A stretch of DNA of 64,000 nt from Haloactinospora alba (GTDB taxonomy: Bacteria > Actinomycetota > Actinomycetes > Streptosporangiales > Streptosporangiaceae). Made by a program: the position numbers and the translations under genes. The stretch spans positions 3,395,501 to 3,459,500 of the forward strand of contig NZ_VFQC01000001.1 in NCBI RefSeq assembly GCF_006717075.1, in the 5' to 3' direction. The notes below the pieces were generated by a model that worked only from the letters and a program-made list of their open reading frames with translations, was not told the DNA's origin and searched no databases. This document shows positions 8,394-20,023 of this stretch, one piece after another (position 1 is the stretch's first letter; every line of letters starts with the position of its first letter).

Positions 8394-9269
8394 ATGATCG
8401 ACAATCCTTACACCACAGCGGTTCTCGCGTGGTACGACGTCAACGCCCGCGACCTTCCCTGGCGCCACCCGGACGCCACCCCCTGGTCCATCCTGGTCAG
8501 TGAGGTGATGCTGCAGCAGACCCCGGTGGTGCGGGTGCTGCCCGCCTGGCGGGAGTGGATGAAGCGCTGGCCCGCCCCCGCGGACCTGGCGGCCGAACCG
8601 TCCGGGGAGGCGGTGCGGATGTGGCACCGGTTGGGCTATCCGCGGCGCGCGTTGAACCTGCACGCTTGTGCCACGGCGATCGTGGAACGCCACGGCGGTG
8701 AGGTCCCCGACGACCACTCCGAGCTGTTGGCGCTTCCCGGGGTGGGCGCCTACACCGCGGCGGCCGTGGCCAGCTTCGCCTTCGGGCAGCGCCACGCCGT
8801 CCTGGACACCAACGTCCGGCGGGTGCTGGCCCGCGCGCACACCGGTGTCCAGTACCCGCCCAAGACCCAGAGCAAAAGCGAGACGCGACTGGCCGAGTCA
8901 CTGCTGCCCTCCGACGCCGAGACCGCCGTCCGCTGGGGTGTGGCGGTCATGGAGTTGGGGGCGCTGGTGTGCACGGCCCGCTCCCCCGCCTGCGCCGACT
9001 GTCCGATCGCCGACAAGTGCGCCTGGCGGCTGGCGGGCAAACCCGCCCATGACGGCCCGCCGCGGCGGGCGCAGACCTACGCGGGAACCGACCGGCAGGT
9101 CCGCGGGAAGCTGATGGCGGTGTTGCGCGCGGCCAGCGGTCCGGTGCCGAAGTCGGAGCTGGACGCCGTGTGGGATGACCAGGTGCAGCGCGAGCGGGCG
9201 CTGGACGCGCTGGTCTCCGACGGACTCGTGGACCCGTTGGACAGCGGGGAGTACGCGCTGCCGGGGTGA
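8394..9269 (+). CDS. mutY: A/G-specific adenine glycosylase MutY
   Basis: MutY (291 residues) removes adenine mispaired with 8-oxoguanine in base-excision repair. The catalytic Glu is in SEVMLQQTPV. The helix-hairpin-helix LALPGVGAYTAAA is followed by the catalytic Asp in AVLDTNVRRV. The 4Fe-4S cluster ligands are complete in C-x6-C-x2-C-x5-C spacing (CTARSPACADCPIADKC). The protein is shorter than E. coli MutY: its C-terminal NUDT1-like 8-oxoG-sensing domain is reduced to about 70 residues, as in many actinobacteria. It converges with clpC, with a shared terminator between them. Confidence 0.95.
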   Translation: MIDNPYTTAVLAWYDVNARDLPWRHPDATPWSILVSEVMLQQTPVVRVLPAWREWMKRWPAPADLAAEPSGEAVRMWHRLGYPRRALNLHACATAIVERHGGEVPDDHSELLALPGVGAYTAAAVASFAFGQRHAVLDTNVRRVLARAHTGVQYPPKTQSKSETRLAESLLPSDAETAVRWGVAVMELGALVCTARSPACADCPIADKCAWRLAGKPAHDGPPRRAQTYAGTDRQVRGKLMAVLRAASGPVPKSELDAVWDDQVQRERALDALVSDGLVDPLDSGEYALPG

Positions 9270-9301
9270 CTCCCGCGCGGCGGCGCGCGGAGCGCGGTCG
9301 G

Positions 9302-9345
9302 ACGTGAGAAGGGGCGGACCCCACGGGGCCCGCCCCTTCTCACGT
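9302..9345. terminator. Bidirectional terminator between mutY and clpC
   Basis: Perfect 16-bp inverted repeat (9302-9317 with 9330-9345) with a 12-nt loop, in the 102-bp gap between the convergent genes. It is positioned to stop transcription from both sides. Confidence 0.8.
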
Positions 9346-9371
9346 GTCACGGCTCGCAGCCGGTACGGCCG

Positions 9372-11882
<2,511 letters not shown>

Positions 11883-12151
11883 GTCTCGTCGCTCCTCACA
11901 GAGCGGTCAGGCAGGGACGGAAGTTCCGACCCTCGCTTTCCGCATTTCGACCCCACAGGGAGAAAGCCCCCGGAGGGCACTGCCGCACCCGTCCACCGGA
12001 CCGGCCGTTGCCCGGACCGGTCCGACGAACACATCCCACACGGAGGATGTCCTCAACTCTCCGTGCAAAAGACTTTCCCCGACGATAGGGCGTTCACCCT
12101 CATCCAACTACCAATCGGGCCTGCACTGTTCCAAGTAAGCCGCAAGCGAAC

Positions 12152-12188
12152 GGCCCGCGGCCCTCCGCTTACGAAGGGCACGCGGGCC
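12152..12188 (-). terminator. Hairpin terminator downstream of lsr2
   Basis: An 8-bp outer stem (12152-12159 with 12181-12188) continues into a 5-bp inner stem (12160-12164 with 12175-12179) with one bulged A. It lies 85 nt beyond the lsr2 stop and upstream of clpC, so it insulates the two genes. The rest of 11883-12272 holds only the clpC upstream region; I see no further gene in it. Confidence 0.75.
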
Positions 12189-12272
12189 GTGGGCACGTAT
12201 CCCGTTGGTTGTGTGCTCTCAGCGAACGCGGCGCGGGGTGGCTGCCCGACCGGGTGGGCTCCGAGCGATCGC

Positions 12273-12611
12273 TCAGTTGCCGCGCTGGGCCGCCTCGTAC
12301 TCGGCAACGATGGAGGCCGGGATGCGGCCGCGCTCGTTGACCTTCTTGCCGGCGGCCTTCGCCCACGCCCGGATCTCGGCGCTGCGCTCCCGACTGGGAG
12401 TGTTGCGCTGCTGGCGCTTGCCGCGCGTCTGCTTCTGCTGAGCCTTACGGGCGACCTCGACGTAGGGCGCCAGCGCCTCCCGCAGCTTGGAGGCGTGCTC
12501 GCCGCTGAGGTCGATTTCGTAGGAGGTCCCGTCGACACCGAACGAAACGGTCTCTTCGGCCTCTCCGCCGTCGAGGTCGTCAACGAGAAACACTTGGACC
12601 TTTTGAGCCAT
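12273..12611 (-). CDS. lsr2: Nucleoid-associated protein Lsr2
   Basis: Lsr2 (112 residues) is the actinobacterial H-NS-like protein that bridges AT-rich DNA and silences foreign genes. The N-terminal oligomerisation domain begins MAQKVQVFLVDDLDG. The C-terminal DNA-binding domain contains the AT-hook-like loop NERGRIPASIVAEYEAA. The ATG at 12611 follows AAAGG; an in-frame start 12 codons upstream lacks this signal. Lsr2 is a plausible silencer of the AT-richer accessory islands found later in the window, but that is inference. Confidence 0.96.
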   Translation of the reverse strand: MAQKVQVFLVDDLDGGEAEETVSFGVDGTSYEIDLSGEHASKLREALAPYVEVARKAQQKQTRGKRQQRNTPSRERSAEIRAWAKAAGKKVNERGRIPASIVAEYEAAQRGN

Positions 12612-12829
12612 AGATACAAACCTTTCAGCAGAGCGGTGCGACGACACCTAAATATAAAGGTATCGACAGATAACGCGAATGACAATTCTTCGCGTGTAAA
12701 ATCAGCGGATCCATACCGCAGCTCTGACCGACGAAAAGCTCGACACACATCCGACGCGGCTCTCCGCACGCTGTTCACGGAAGAGCCGGCGCCGCACGGA
12801 ACACCTGCGCCATTCCCTTGTGTTGCCGG

Positions 12830-13099
12830 TTAGCGGCCAGCGGTATCGGGGCCGTTCCCGCGGCCTTCCGCAGAACCGTCCTCGTCGCTGTTCGCCCCAT
12901 CTTCCCGCGCGGCGCCGCCGCCCGAGGATGCTGTCGCGGTACCGGCGCCCTCGGAAACCGAACTCCTGTCCGTGTTCCTCACCAGACGCCCGTCCGACGT
13001 TCTCGGCGCCATCTCCCTACGAAGCAGCTTGATGATGAACGTACAGAAGACCGCAGCGACAACAGCAGGGGGGATCAGCGCCGACAAAACATCTCCCAT
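12830..13099 (-). CDS. Small single-pass membrane protein, unknown function
   Basis: An 89-residue protein with one N-terminal transmembrane helix (about residues 7-26, IPPAVVAAVFCTFIIKLLRR), then a polar, Gly/Ser/Glu-rich tail that looks disordered. The ATG at 13099 is preceded by a purine-rich AAGGGG at a loose distance. It lies upstream of lsr2 on the same strand with a 218-bp gap. Function is unknown; codon use suits the strand and frame. Confidence 0.55.
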   Translation of the reverse strand: MGDVLSALIPPAVVAAVFCTFIIKLLRREMAPRTSDGRLVRNTDRSSVSEGAGTATASSGGGAAREDGANSDEDGSAEGRGNGPDTAGR

Positions 13100-14570
13100 C
13101 GAACGCGCACCCCTTCGTTGTTGTTACTTTATGCAGCAATTACCCCACGGAGGGACGAGGCGAACAGCGCCCGTCTTCCGCTGCCGGTTTCGGCATATGC
13201 GGAAGCGGACGCTGACATCATAAACATCTCGGCATCCGCCTCGCACATCCGAGCGGAGTTTCCCGCACCACCCAAACGCCCCCAACAGCCCTCGGTAGCG
13301 TCCGTGTTAACTACCGGGCCACACAAGCGAATCACGAAGAGCGACGCGTTGCCGCCATAACGCGGATTCGTTCTCCGGACGCCGCTTCAGATGTCCGCTA
13401 CCCGCACCGGGTCCGTTGAGAACGTGCCGTGAGTTATCGATGCAATGCACACATTACCTTCCCGCATGTGGGGGTTCCACATGGGACGGGGCAACAGCCG
13501 AACGGGACACGCCACGAACGCATCCTTCCCACACGGGGCGTGGTAAACGTCCCCGCGCCGCACGTTCCCCTTCCGTTCCGGCGACCGCGGGGAAACATTG
13601 GCGAAGCGCCGCGGAGTTCCGCACTGACCCGCATTCGGGCGCCGCGCGCAAAGCGGCGACGGCACGGCGGCAGCGTCTCCTCCGCGCTGCCTGTGTACGC
13701 GCTGTGACCTGCGAACTGTCGGTGATTTCCCTCACCCGGGACCCGAAGTCGGAGAAGAGCCAAAACGCCACAACGGCGCGGGCGTTGTGCCTACCGCGGG
13801 AAAACGTCCGTAACGATCCGGGCACGCCTTCCATGGTCACGCGCAGTTCCGCATTCCACACCCGCGCTCCCCGGGACGGCGCACAAATCCGTAACGGCCA
13901 ATACGGAATACGGGCCCCACGAACGGAGTTCACCGCGCACCAGCGCTTCCGATCGTGCTGCTGCACGTGCACGCGCAGATTCGTGCTGCCCGACTTCGTT
14001 CGTACCACCCGGGGCATCGGCCCCGCGCTAACGTCCGGAGCGTTGCGATACTACTCAACAGTAACCGCAGGGTGAATTCCCACGGCGCCGGGGAAACAGA
14101 ACAGGTTGGCAAGGTCGGTTGCCGCCGTGTCGCATTCTTTCCAGAAGAACGGGATGTTCGATACCGCCCTATACGTCCGGCATCACGGTGGCTGCCGCGG
14201 CACTGCCCGAACAACGCGCGGCCTCGTCCGCGGGCTCCGAGTGCCGAAAGCGTGTCCCGCGCCACCCCACCGTCAGCGCGGATTCCACCCCCCATCCGGT
14301 GATGGGACGGAACGGTACCGCCACCGCCGCGGAACGCCCACGGCGCGTCCATCCCAGAAAGGCCACACACGTTCGCAGAACGCACACAGCGTCCCTGACG
14401 CGGGACTCCCTCTCTTCCCCCCTAGGGGCACGCGCACCGGGGAACCTCGGCTTCGGAAATCGAAAGGCTCCCCACCCGTTGGGGATTCGTGTTCTCCAGC
14501 CGGAGGCCGAAAACGCCGCTGGGCGTCTCACGAGACCCCGCCCTTGCGGATACCTCGCTCCCGGAGCCGC
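13100..14570. other. 1.47-kb stretch without a convincing gene
   Basis: No open frame here has a recognisable domain, a good ribosome-binding site or the codon pattern of its neighbours. The candidates (for example 13454-14017 minus and 13416-14075 plus) are rich in Arg and overlap each other on both strands. Composition is less GC-extreme than in the flanking genes. It may hold regulatory sequence, a small RNA or decayed DNA; none can be identified by eye. Confidence 0.5.
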
Positions 14571-15095
14571 CTACGGATCCAGGTACGCCAGCATCCGGGT
14601 ATTGCCCAGAGTGTTGGGTTTGACGCGCTCCAGGTCCAGGAATTCGGCCACGCCCTCGTCGAAGGAACGCAGCAGTTCCTCGTACACGCGCGGCGAGACG
14701 GGAGTTCCCGGGATGGGGGCGAAACCGTGTTTGGCGAAGAACTCGGTCTCGAAGGTCAGACAGAAGACGCGCCGCACGCCGAGCTGTTTCGCCTGGGCGA
14801 GGAGACCCGCGACAATCCGGTGTCCGATTCCGTACCCCTGGACGGAGGGGTCGACGGCGACGGTACGGACCTCGGCGAGGTCCTCCCAGAGGACGTGCAG
14901 CGCCCCGCACCCGACGACGGCGCGCTGCTGCCCGTCGTCGAAGTCGGCGACCCAGAATTCCTGGATGTCCTCGTAGAGATTGACCGTGCTCTTGGCGAGC
15001 ACACGCCGCTCGTGGGTGAACGTGTCCATGAGCTGGCGGATGCGGGCGACATCCGGGGTCCGCGCACGGCGGATCGTGACCTGGCCATCGGGCAT
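14571..15095 (-). CDS. Amino-acid N-acetyltransferase (NAGS-type GNAT)
   Basis: A 174-residue GNAT acetyltransferase resembling the short actinobacterial N-acetylglutamate synthases that start arginine synthesis. The acetyl-CoA motif A is VAVDPSVQGYGIGHRIVAG near residue 80, followed by RRVFCLTFETEFFAKHGF, typical of ArgA-like enzymes. It has no kinase-like domain, unlike E. coli ArgA. The ATG at 15095 has a TAGGCT hexamer 9 nt upstream and no clear Shine-Dalgarno sequence. Presence near lsr2 and lysS agrees with the usual actinobacterial order. Glutamate specificity is inferred. Confidence 0.82.
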   Translation of the reverse strand: MPDGQVTIRRARTPDVARIRQLMDTFTHERRVLAKSTVNLYEDIQEFWVADFDDGQQRAVVGCGALHVLWEDLAEVRTVAVDPSVQGYGIGHRIVAGLLAQAKQLGVRRVFCLTFETEFFAKHGFAPIPGTPVSPRVYEELLRSFDEGVAEFLDLERVKPNTLGNTRMLAYLDP

Positions 15096-15104
15096 GACCG
15101 CTTC

Positions 15105-15110
15105 AGCCTA
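15105..15110 (-). promoter_or_regulatory. Candidate -10 box of a near-leaderless promoter (NAGS gene)
   Basis: On the minus strand this reads TAGGCT (TANNNT), 9 nt before the ATG at 15095. Confidence 0.35.
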
Positions 15111-15232
15111 CTCTGCTGCCCGGCGTGTTCCCAACACGAGTCCTGCCCCGCCGGGCGCCCTGGTCGGCGTAGTTCGGCGCGGTTCCACCCGGGCCTCCCT
15201 TCCCGGGCGGAACAGCCGATCCACGCTGTTTC

Positions 15233-15574
15233 CTAGATCAACTGTTCACGGGCAGCCCACACGACTGCCTCGATCGACGTGTTGACTCCCAGGTGGTCGC
15301 AGATCGCGCGGAGCCTGCGCCGCAGCGTGCGGGTGCTGAGCTCCAGATGGCGCGCGGCGACGTCGGTCGTCACGCCGGTGGCGATCTCGGCCAGAAGCTG
15401 GAGGTCGTCGTCAGCCAGTCCTTCCTGTAGGTGCTGCACGTCATCGTGTGCCGGTGCTGGGGCCGGCACGAGCGGCTCGTGTAACGACGGAACATCCGAA
15501 TCGTGCACGGTATGACGTACGAGCGTGGCCTGTTCCACTCCGTCCTCCCTCATCCATTGGTGAGTGCGGAACAT
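15233..15574 (-). CDS. Small LuxR-type helix-turn-helix protein
   Basis: A 113-residue protein whose C-terminal half is a LuxR/GerE-like HTH: LLAEIATGVTTDVAARHLEL, then STRTLRRRLRAICDHLGV. The N-terminal half has no receiver or other recognisable domain. The start is uncertain; an internal ATG seven codons in (15553) is equally possible. It stands alone between the acetyltransferase gene and lysS. A role as a DNA-binding regulator is inferred from the HTH only. Confidence 0.75.
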   Translation of the reverse strand: MFRTHQWMREDGVEQATLVRHTVHDSDVPSLHEPLVPAPAPAHDDVQHLQEGLADDDLQLLAEIATGVTTDVAARHLELSTRTLRRRLRAICDHLGVNTSIEAVVWAAREQLI

Positions 15575-16122
15575 CTACTCGCCGCCGCAGTGACCTCGGT
15601 CAGGCAGAGGCCGGAACCTCTCGAGGCGTGCGTGGGTACTTCCCCGACGCGGTTTACGACACCGAACGCACCCGTTCTCCTGGCACAGGAACGGTGGCGT
15701 GACGGGGCCGTACACCGCGGACCCGGTCGCATACGGCCTGGGACGGACAGGCCGCGAGAGCGCACACGGCAGAGGACGGCGGAACCGGCACACTCGTGTT
15801 CGCCCATCCTCACTCACCGTTGACAGATCCACTACAGCGAACAGCGGAATCTCCGCTCGTTTCGAAACGCTAAGCCGCGCCGAAAAAAGCGTCAAGGACA
15901 CATAAAACGCATTTCGTGTCCGTGGTGTGATCCTGTGTGACCCTCCTGTGGCGGACCACAGGAACCACCCGAGGTGACCTGCGGGAACAGCACGCTGTGC
16001 GTAACCGGCGAAGCGCGCTATGCGCTCGAAAGGTATTCCAACAGTGACGGTTCAGACAGTTACGGACACCCCGGTTGCCACTGGGGGCGTTTTTCAGTAG
16101 TCCGCAACCCGCCGGGCGGCCG
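15575..16122. other. 548-bp intergenic region upstream of the LuxR-type gene
   Basis: No supported gene. The 108-codon minus-strand frame at 15575-15901 is Arg/Cys-rich and lacks domain similarity. Several AT-richer tracts near 15830-15960 suggest promoter sequence for the minus-strand LuxR-type gene. I see no clear hairpin after lysS. Confidence 0.4.
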
Positions 16123-17619
16123 TCATTCCGGCTTCACGAGCGGGAACAGCACTGTTTCCCGGATGTTCTTCCCGGTCAGCCCCATGAGCAGCCGGTCGAT
16201 ACCGACTCCGACACCCCCCGTGGGAGGCATGCCGTACTCCAGCGCCCGCAGGAAGTCCTCGTCCAGCTGCATCGCCTCGGGATCGCCGCCGGCGGCTTTC
16301 AGGGACTGTTCGGTGAGCCTGCGGCGCTGCTCCACCGGGTCCACCAGTTCGGAGTAGCCGGTGCCCAGTTCCATGCCGAAACCGATGAGGTCCCACTTCT
16401 CGGTCAGCAGCGGGTCCTCGCGGTGCTGGCGGGTCAGCGGGCTCGTCTCCACCGGGAAGTCCCGAACGAACGTCGGCTGGATCAGGGTCGGTTCCACCAG
16501 CTCCTCGAACAGGTGCTCCACCAGCTTGCCCTGGCCCCACTCCGGGTCGTGGGCGAGCGCCTTCCCCTCGGCGATCCGGCGGACCTTCTCCACCGGGGTG
16601 CGCGGGGTGATCTCCTCACCCACCGCGGCCGACACGGCCCCGTACAGCGTCACCGAGGGCCAGTCCCCCGCCAGGTCGATCTCCTGGCCGTCGCGTTCCA
16701 CCACCAGGCCGCCGAACGCGGCGCGCACCGCCTCCTGGATCAGCTCCCGGGTGATGTCGGCCACCACGTTGTAGTCCGCGTAGGCCTGGTAGAACTCCAG
16801 CATCGTGAACTCGGGGTTGTGCGTGGAGTCCGCCCCCTCGTTGCGGAAGTTGCGGTTGATCTCGAAGACCTTGCCCATGTCGCCCACGATGAGCCGCTTC
16901 AGGAACAGCTCGGGGGCGATACGCAGGTACAGGCCGAGGTCGTAGGCGTTGATGTGCGTGGTGAACGGCCGCGCGGTGGCGCCGCCGTGCACCTGCTGCA
17001 GCATCGGGGTCTCCACCTCGAGGAACTCGCGGTCGGTCAGCCCGGCGCGCAGCGCGCGCACCGCCTCGGAACGGGTGCGCACCATGTCGCGCGCTTCCGG
17101 GTTGACGATGAGGTCCACGTAGCGCTGGCGCACCCGCGCCTCGGGGTCGGTCAGTCCCTTGTGCTTCTCCGGCAGCGGACGCAGGCACTTGGCGGTGAGT
17201 TTCCACTCGTCCACCAGCACGGAGAGCTCACCGCGGCGCGAGGTCACCACCTCGCCCTGGACACCCACGTGGTCGCCCAGGTCCACGTCGCTCTTCCACG
17301 CGGCCAGTGCCTCCTCGCCCAGCCGGTCCAACGACATCATGACCTGGATGTCGCCGGACTCGTCGCGCAGGGAGGCGAAGCACAGTTTCCCGCCGGTGCG
17401 GTACAGCATGACCCGGCCGGCGATCCCGACGCGCTCGCCCGTGCCCGTGTCCGGGGGAAGGTCGGTGTGTTTCTCCCGGATGGCGGTGATGTCCGTGGTG
17501 CGCGGGAAGTCGACGGGGAACGGGTCCACCCCGCTGTCCCGCAGCCGGTCCAGCTTCTCCCGCCGCACACGCATCTGCTCGGGCAGGTCGTCGTAGGAGT
17601 CGTCCAGCACGTCAGTCAC
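16123..17619 (-). CDS. lysS: Lysyl-tRNA synthetase, class II
   Basis: LysS (498 residues) charges tRNA-Lys. The N-terminal OB-fold anticodon domain covers about residues 60-150. Class II motif 2 is [19 protein letters not shown] near residue 265, and motif 3 is [13 protein letters not shown] near residue 470. Length is normal. The GTG at 17619 was chosen because the open frame upstream is not LysS-like and a TACGAT hexamer lies 8 nt before this GTG. Confidence 0.95.
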   Translation of the reverse strand: MTDVLDDSYDDLPEQMRVRREKLDRLRDSGVDPFPVDFPRTTDITAIREKHTDLPPDTGTGERVGIAGRVMLYRTGGKLCFASLRDESGDIQVMMSLDRLGEEALAAWKSDVDLGDHVGVQGEVVTSRRGELSVLVDEWKLTAKCLRPLPEKHKGLTDPEARVRQRYVDLIVNPEARDMVRTRSEAVRALRAGLTDREFLEVETPMLQQVHGGATARPFTTHINAYDLGLYLRIAPELFLKRLIVGDMGKVFEINRNFRNEGADSTHNPEFTMLEFYQAYADYNVVADITRELIQEAVRAAFGGLVVERDGQEIDLAGDWPSVTLYGAVSAAVGEEITPRTPVEKVRRIAEGKALAHDPEWGQGKLVEHLFEELVEPTLIQPTFVRDFPVETSPLTRQHREDPLLTEKWDLIGFGMELGTGYSELVDPVEQRRRLTEQSLKAAGGDPEAMQLDEDFLRALEYGMPPTGGVGVGIDRLLMGLTGKNIRETVLFPLVKPE

Positions 17620-17627
17620 GGGATCCG

Positions 17628-17633
17628 ATCGTA
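17628..17633 (-). promoter_or_regulatory. Candidate -10 box of a near-leaderless promoter (lysS)
   Basis: Reads TACGAT (TANNNT) on the minus strand, 8 nt before the lysS GTG at 17619. Confidence 0.4.
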
Positions 17634-18156
17634 TCCGGAAACGAGGAGCGGAGAAGACAGGGTGGCCGTTCTCCCTCCCGCCACGGGTGCGGGAGGCCCC
17701 GCCCGAGGACCGCCGCACCTGACCACAGTTACGGCCATAACTGGCTCCCCGAAGGTGATCCGGCGCAACCGGCCCCAGGGGAATCCCAGCCCCCCATCTT
17801 CCCTCTCATCGGCCACCTCCTGGCCAAATATGCCGGCCCGTTCCTCGACCTCCTCACCCAACCCAGCTATGTACTCCCAGGGCGAGCATCGGGGGCAACT
17901 CTTGGGGCGCCCCCGCTGGAGATGCGCGCCGCTGGAACTAGCGCGGAAAATGTCTCCACGTCATCGTCAGCTTTCGCGTAGCCCGGAGAAGCTCTCCCAG
18001 CGGCGTTCAAACAATGGCAGGCCCGCTCGACCAGAGTTTCCATAAACGCTGTGAGCAGACCCTGAGCCGCTGGGAGGGGTTTGGTTGAATCTGGGCCATG
18101 ACTGGAGCAGCAACGGGATCTCACCGCGGCCGCGGTAGACGAGGAGGGACAGGAGC
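17634..18156. other. Gap between lysS and mobile-element debris
   Basis: No gene with a proper start is visible. One plus-strand frame ending at the stop at 17979-17981 reads as protein-like ([11 protein letters not shown], then [20 protein letters not shown]) but has no start codon, so it may be the tail of a lost gene. Given the decayed mobile-element genes that follow, remnant DNA is the simplest reading. Confidence 0.35.
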
Positions 18157-18609
18157 ATGATGAACGAGTTCGGGCGGATGGCGATGGATCACTGGCGGGT
18201 GGGCCGCCCCAAGAGCTTCGCTCAGATTCCGCCTCAGGAGCGGCAGGAGTTCTTCGCCGATCTGGGACGGCGGGCCCAGGAGGAGATGGAGAGCCTGTGG
18301 ATGAGGCTGGCGGGCGACGACCCTCCGGGCGAGACCGGCCAGCAGAAGGAGCAGCGGTTGAACATGGCCCGGATGCAGGCTCGGGAGAAGGTGCTGGCGG
18401 AGATGATCCTGCTGGAGGAGGATCCGGCGATGTTCGAGCCGGACGAGCCGACGTGGCAGGACGTGGAAGAGACGGCGCAAGAGGAGGCGGATCAGGAGCC
18501 GGTGGATTCGGTGGCGGAGTGGATCGCTCAGGAGGATCCCGAGGGGGAGGGTCCCAGCGATCGGCAGGCGTGGATGGCGTGGTACGACCGCCGCAACCAG
18601 GAGCAGTAG
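18157..18609 (+). CDS. Actinobacterial mobile-element accessory protein (unknown function)
   Basis: A 150-residue, acidic, helical protein beginning MMNEFGRMAMDHW, with a central NMARMQAREKVLAEMILLE. I recognise the type as one that recurs on actinobacterial plasmids and integrated elements directly upstream of very large helicase/methylase-like proteins; that is from memory, not a search. GAGGAGGGACAGGAG precedes the start, and the second ATG (18160) is equally likely. Its stop overlaps the start of the helicase fragment that follows, the normal coupling for this pair. The gene itself looks intact. Confidence 0.6.
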   Translation: MMNEFGRMAMDHWRVGRPKSFAQIPPQERQEFFADLGRRAQEEMESLWMRLAGDDPPGETGQQKEQRLNMARMQAREKVLAEMILLEEDPAMFEPDEPTWQDVEETAQEEADQEPVDSVAEWIAQEDPEGEGPSDRQAWMAWYDRRNQEQ

Positions 18610-18837
18610 AGCAACAGCGGTTCCGCCCCGGTTCGCAGGAGGATTTGGCCCAGTCGGGAGAGCGCCGGCGTGTGCAGGCCAACATCGCCGCGATCCAAAC
18701 GCTGCGGTTGTTGCAACAGCAGCAGCGCCCGGCCAGCGCGCAGGAGCAGCAAGCTCTGGCCCGCTGGTCGGGGTGCAGGGCGGTTCCGGCCGTGTTCGAC
18801 GCCAGCGACACACGGCTCGCTGCCGAACGGACCGAGG
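18579..18837 (+). pseudogene. N-terminal fragment of a strawberry-notch/SNF2-like helicase
   Basis: About 85 residues match the beginning of the large helicase/methylase-like proteins of actinobacterial mobile elements: RFRPGSQEDLAQSG, RRRVQANIAAIQTLRLL, QQALARWSG and AVPAVFD. Such proteins normally exceed 1000 residues, so nearly all of this one, including every ATPase motif, is missing. The GTG at 18579 overlaps the preceding gene by 31 nt. At about 18837 the reading frame passes without a stop into an unrelated reductase C-terminus. Confidence 0.55.
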
Positions 18838-19058
18838 GCGACATCCAGATGTCCGGCAGCGCGACGACCGCGCGGTGGCTGTTCGCCAACGGACTGCTCG
18901 ACGAGCTGCGGCTCCTCGTCCACCCGATCGTCGTCGGCCGCGGCCAGCGACTGTTCGAGAACTCCCCGACCCAGCCGCTGAAGCTGGTCAGCTCCGAGAC
19001 GTTCGCGACCGGGGTCCTCAACCTCGCCTACACTCCGGAGGCCGCGGACACCGCCTGA
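18838..19058 (+). pseudogene. C-terminal fragment of a RibD_C/DHFR-family reductase
   Basis: About 73 residues match the C-terminal end of dihydrofolate-reductase-family (RibD C-terminal) proteins: GDIQMSGSATTARWLFANGL, LRLLVHPIVVGRGQRLFE, LVSSETFATGVLNLAY. The N-terminal NADPH-binding half is absent. It is in frame with the helicase fragment, giving a hybrid open frame that ends at 19058. It looks like the product of a deletion that removed the helicase body and the reductase front. Confidence 0.6.
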
Positions 19059-19193
19059 CCGGCTCCCGCGAAACGCCGCCGCGGTAGAGGGCCCGCTGCC
19101 GCGGCGGTCTCCCGCACCGGGCCCCGCGTCCACGCGGCCGCCACCATCGGCGGCTCTCCCGCGTCGCCATCCCCACGGGACAACGCCCGGGAC

Positions 19194-19994
19194 TTACCCC
19201 ACGTTGCGTTGGTACACCAGCCGCAGTCCCGTGAGGGTGAGCCACGGTTCGTGCGCGTCCACGGTCTCGCACTCGTCCACCACCATGGGGGCGAGGTCGC
19301 CGGTCGCCACCACCGTGACCGCGTCGGCGCCGCTCTTGGCGCCCGCGCGCTCGCCGAGCTCGGCCGCCATCCGGTCCACGATGCCGTCCACCTGGCCCGC
19401 GAACCCGAACACGATGCCGGAGCGCAGCGCTTCGGCGGTGTTCTTGGCGACGACACCGCGCGGTTTGGTGAGCTCGACCATGTGCAGCTGGGCGCCGTGC
19501 CGGGAGAGGGCCTCCACAGAGATGTCGATCCCGGGTGAGATCGACCCGCCGACGTACTCCCCCTGGGCGCTGATGGCGTCGAACATGGTCGCGGTGCCGA
19601 AGTCCACCACCACGCACGGGCCGCCGTACAGCCGCACGGCGGCCAGCGCGTTGATGATGCGGTCGCTGCCGACCTCCTTGGGGTTGTCCATCCGGATCGG
19701 CACCCCGGTCTTCACGCCCGGTTCGACGATGACGGAGTGCACGTCGCCGAAGTACCGCCGGAACATGTCCCGCATCTCGTGCTGCACCGAGGGCACCGAG
19801 CAGCACATGGCGATCCCGCTGATCGCGCCTTCCCCGGCCGGGCTGCGTTCCGCCAGCAGCCCGCGCAGCAGCACCGCCCACTCGTCGGCGGTGCGGCGTG
19901 GTTCGGTGGAGACCCGCCAGTTCTCCACCAGCGTCTCACCGTGGAAGAGCCCGAAGACGGTGTAGGAGTTGCCGACGTCGATAGCGAGGAGCAT
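19194..19994 (-). CDS. coaX: Type III pantothenate kinase
   Basis: CoaX (266 residues) phosphorylates pantothenate, the first step of CoA synthesis. The N-terminus LLAIDVGNSYTVFGLF is the phosphate-binding motif of the acetate/sugar kinase-like fold, GPCVVVDFGTATMFD is near residue 120, and VGGSISPGI follows. The ATG at 19994 has AAAGGAA upstream and lies 29 nt after the nadB-nadC stop on the same strand. It ends a run of panC, nadB-nadC and coaX genes dedicated to pantothenate/CoA and NAD. Confidence 0.95.
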   Translation of the reverse strand: MLLAIDVGNSYTVFGLFHGETLVENWRVSTEPRRTADEWAVLLRGLLAERSPAGEGAISGIAMCCSVPSVQHEMRDMFRRYFGDVHSVIVEPGVKTGVPIRMDNPKEVGSDRIINALAAVRLYGGPCVVVDFGTATMFDAISAQGEYVGGSISPGIDISVEALSRHGAQLHMVELTKPRGVVAKNTAEALRSGIVFGFAGQVDGIVDRMAAELGERAGAKSGADAVTVVATGDLAPMVVDECETVDAHEPWLTLTGLRLVYQRNVG

Positions 19995-20023
19995 GAGTTC
20001 CTTTACCCTGGTCGGTCCGGAGG

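Noticed and set aside
13454-14017. 187-codon minus-strand frame in the lsr2-NAGS gap
   Set aside because: Arg-rich, no start signal, no recognisable domain, overlapped by equally long frames on the other strand.
15575-15901. 108-codon minus-strand frame upstream of the LuxR-type gene
   Set aside because: Composition and lack of a ribosome-binding site suggest chance.
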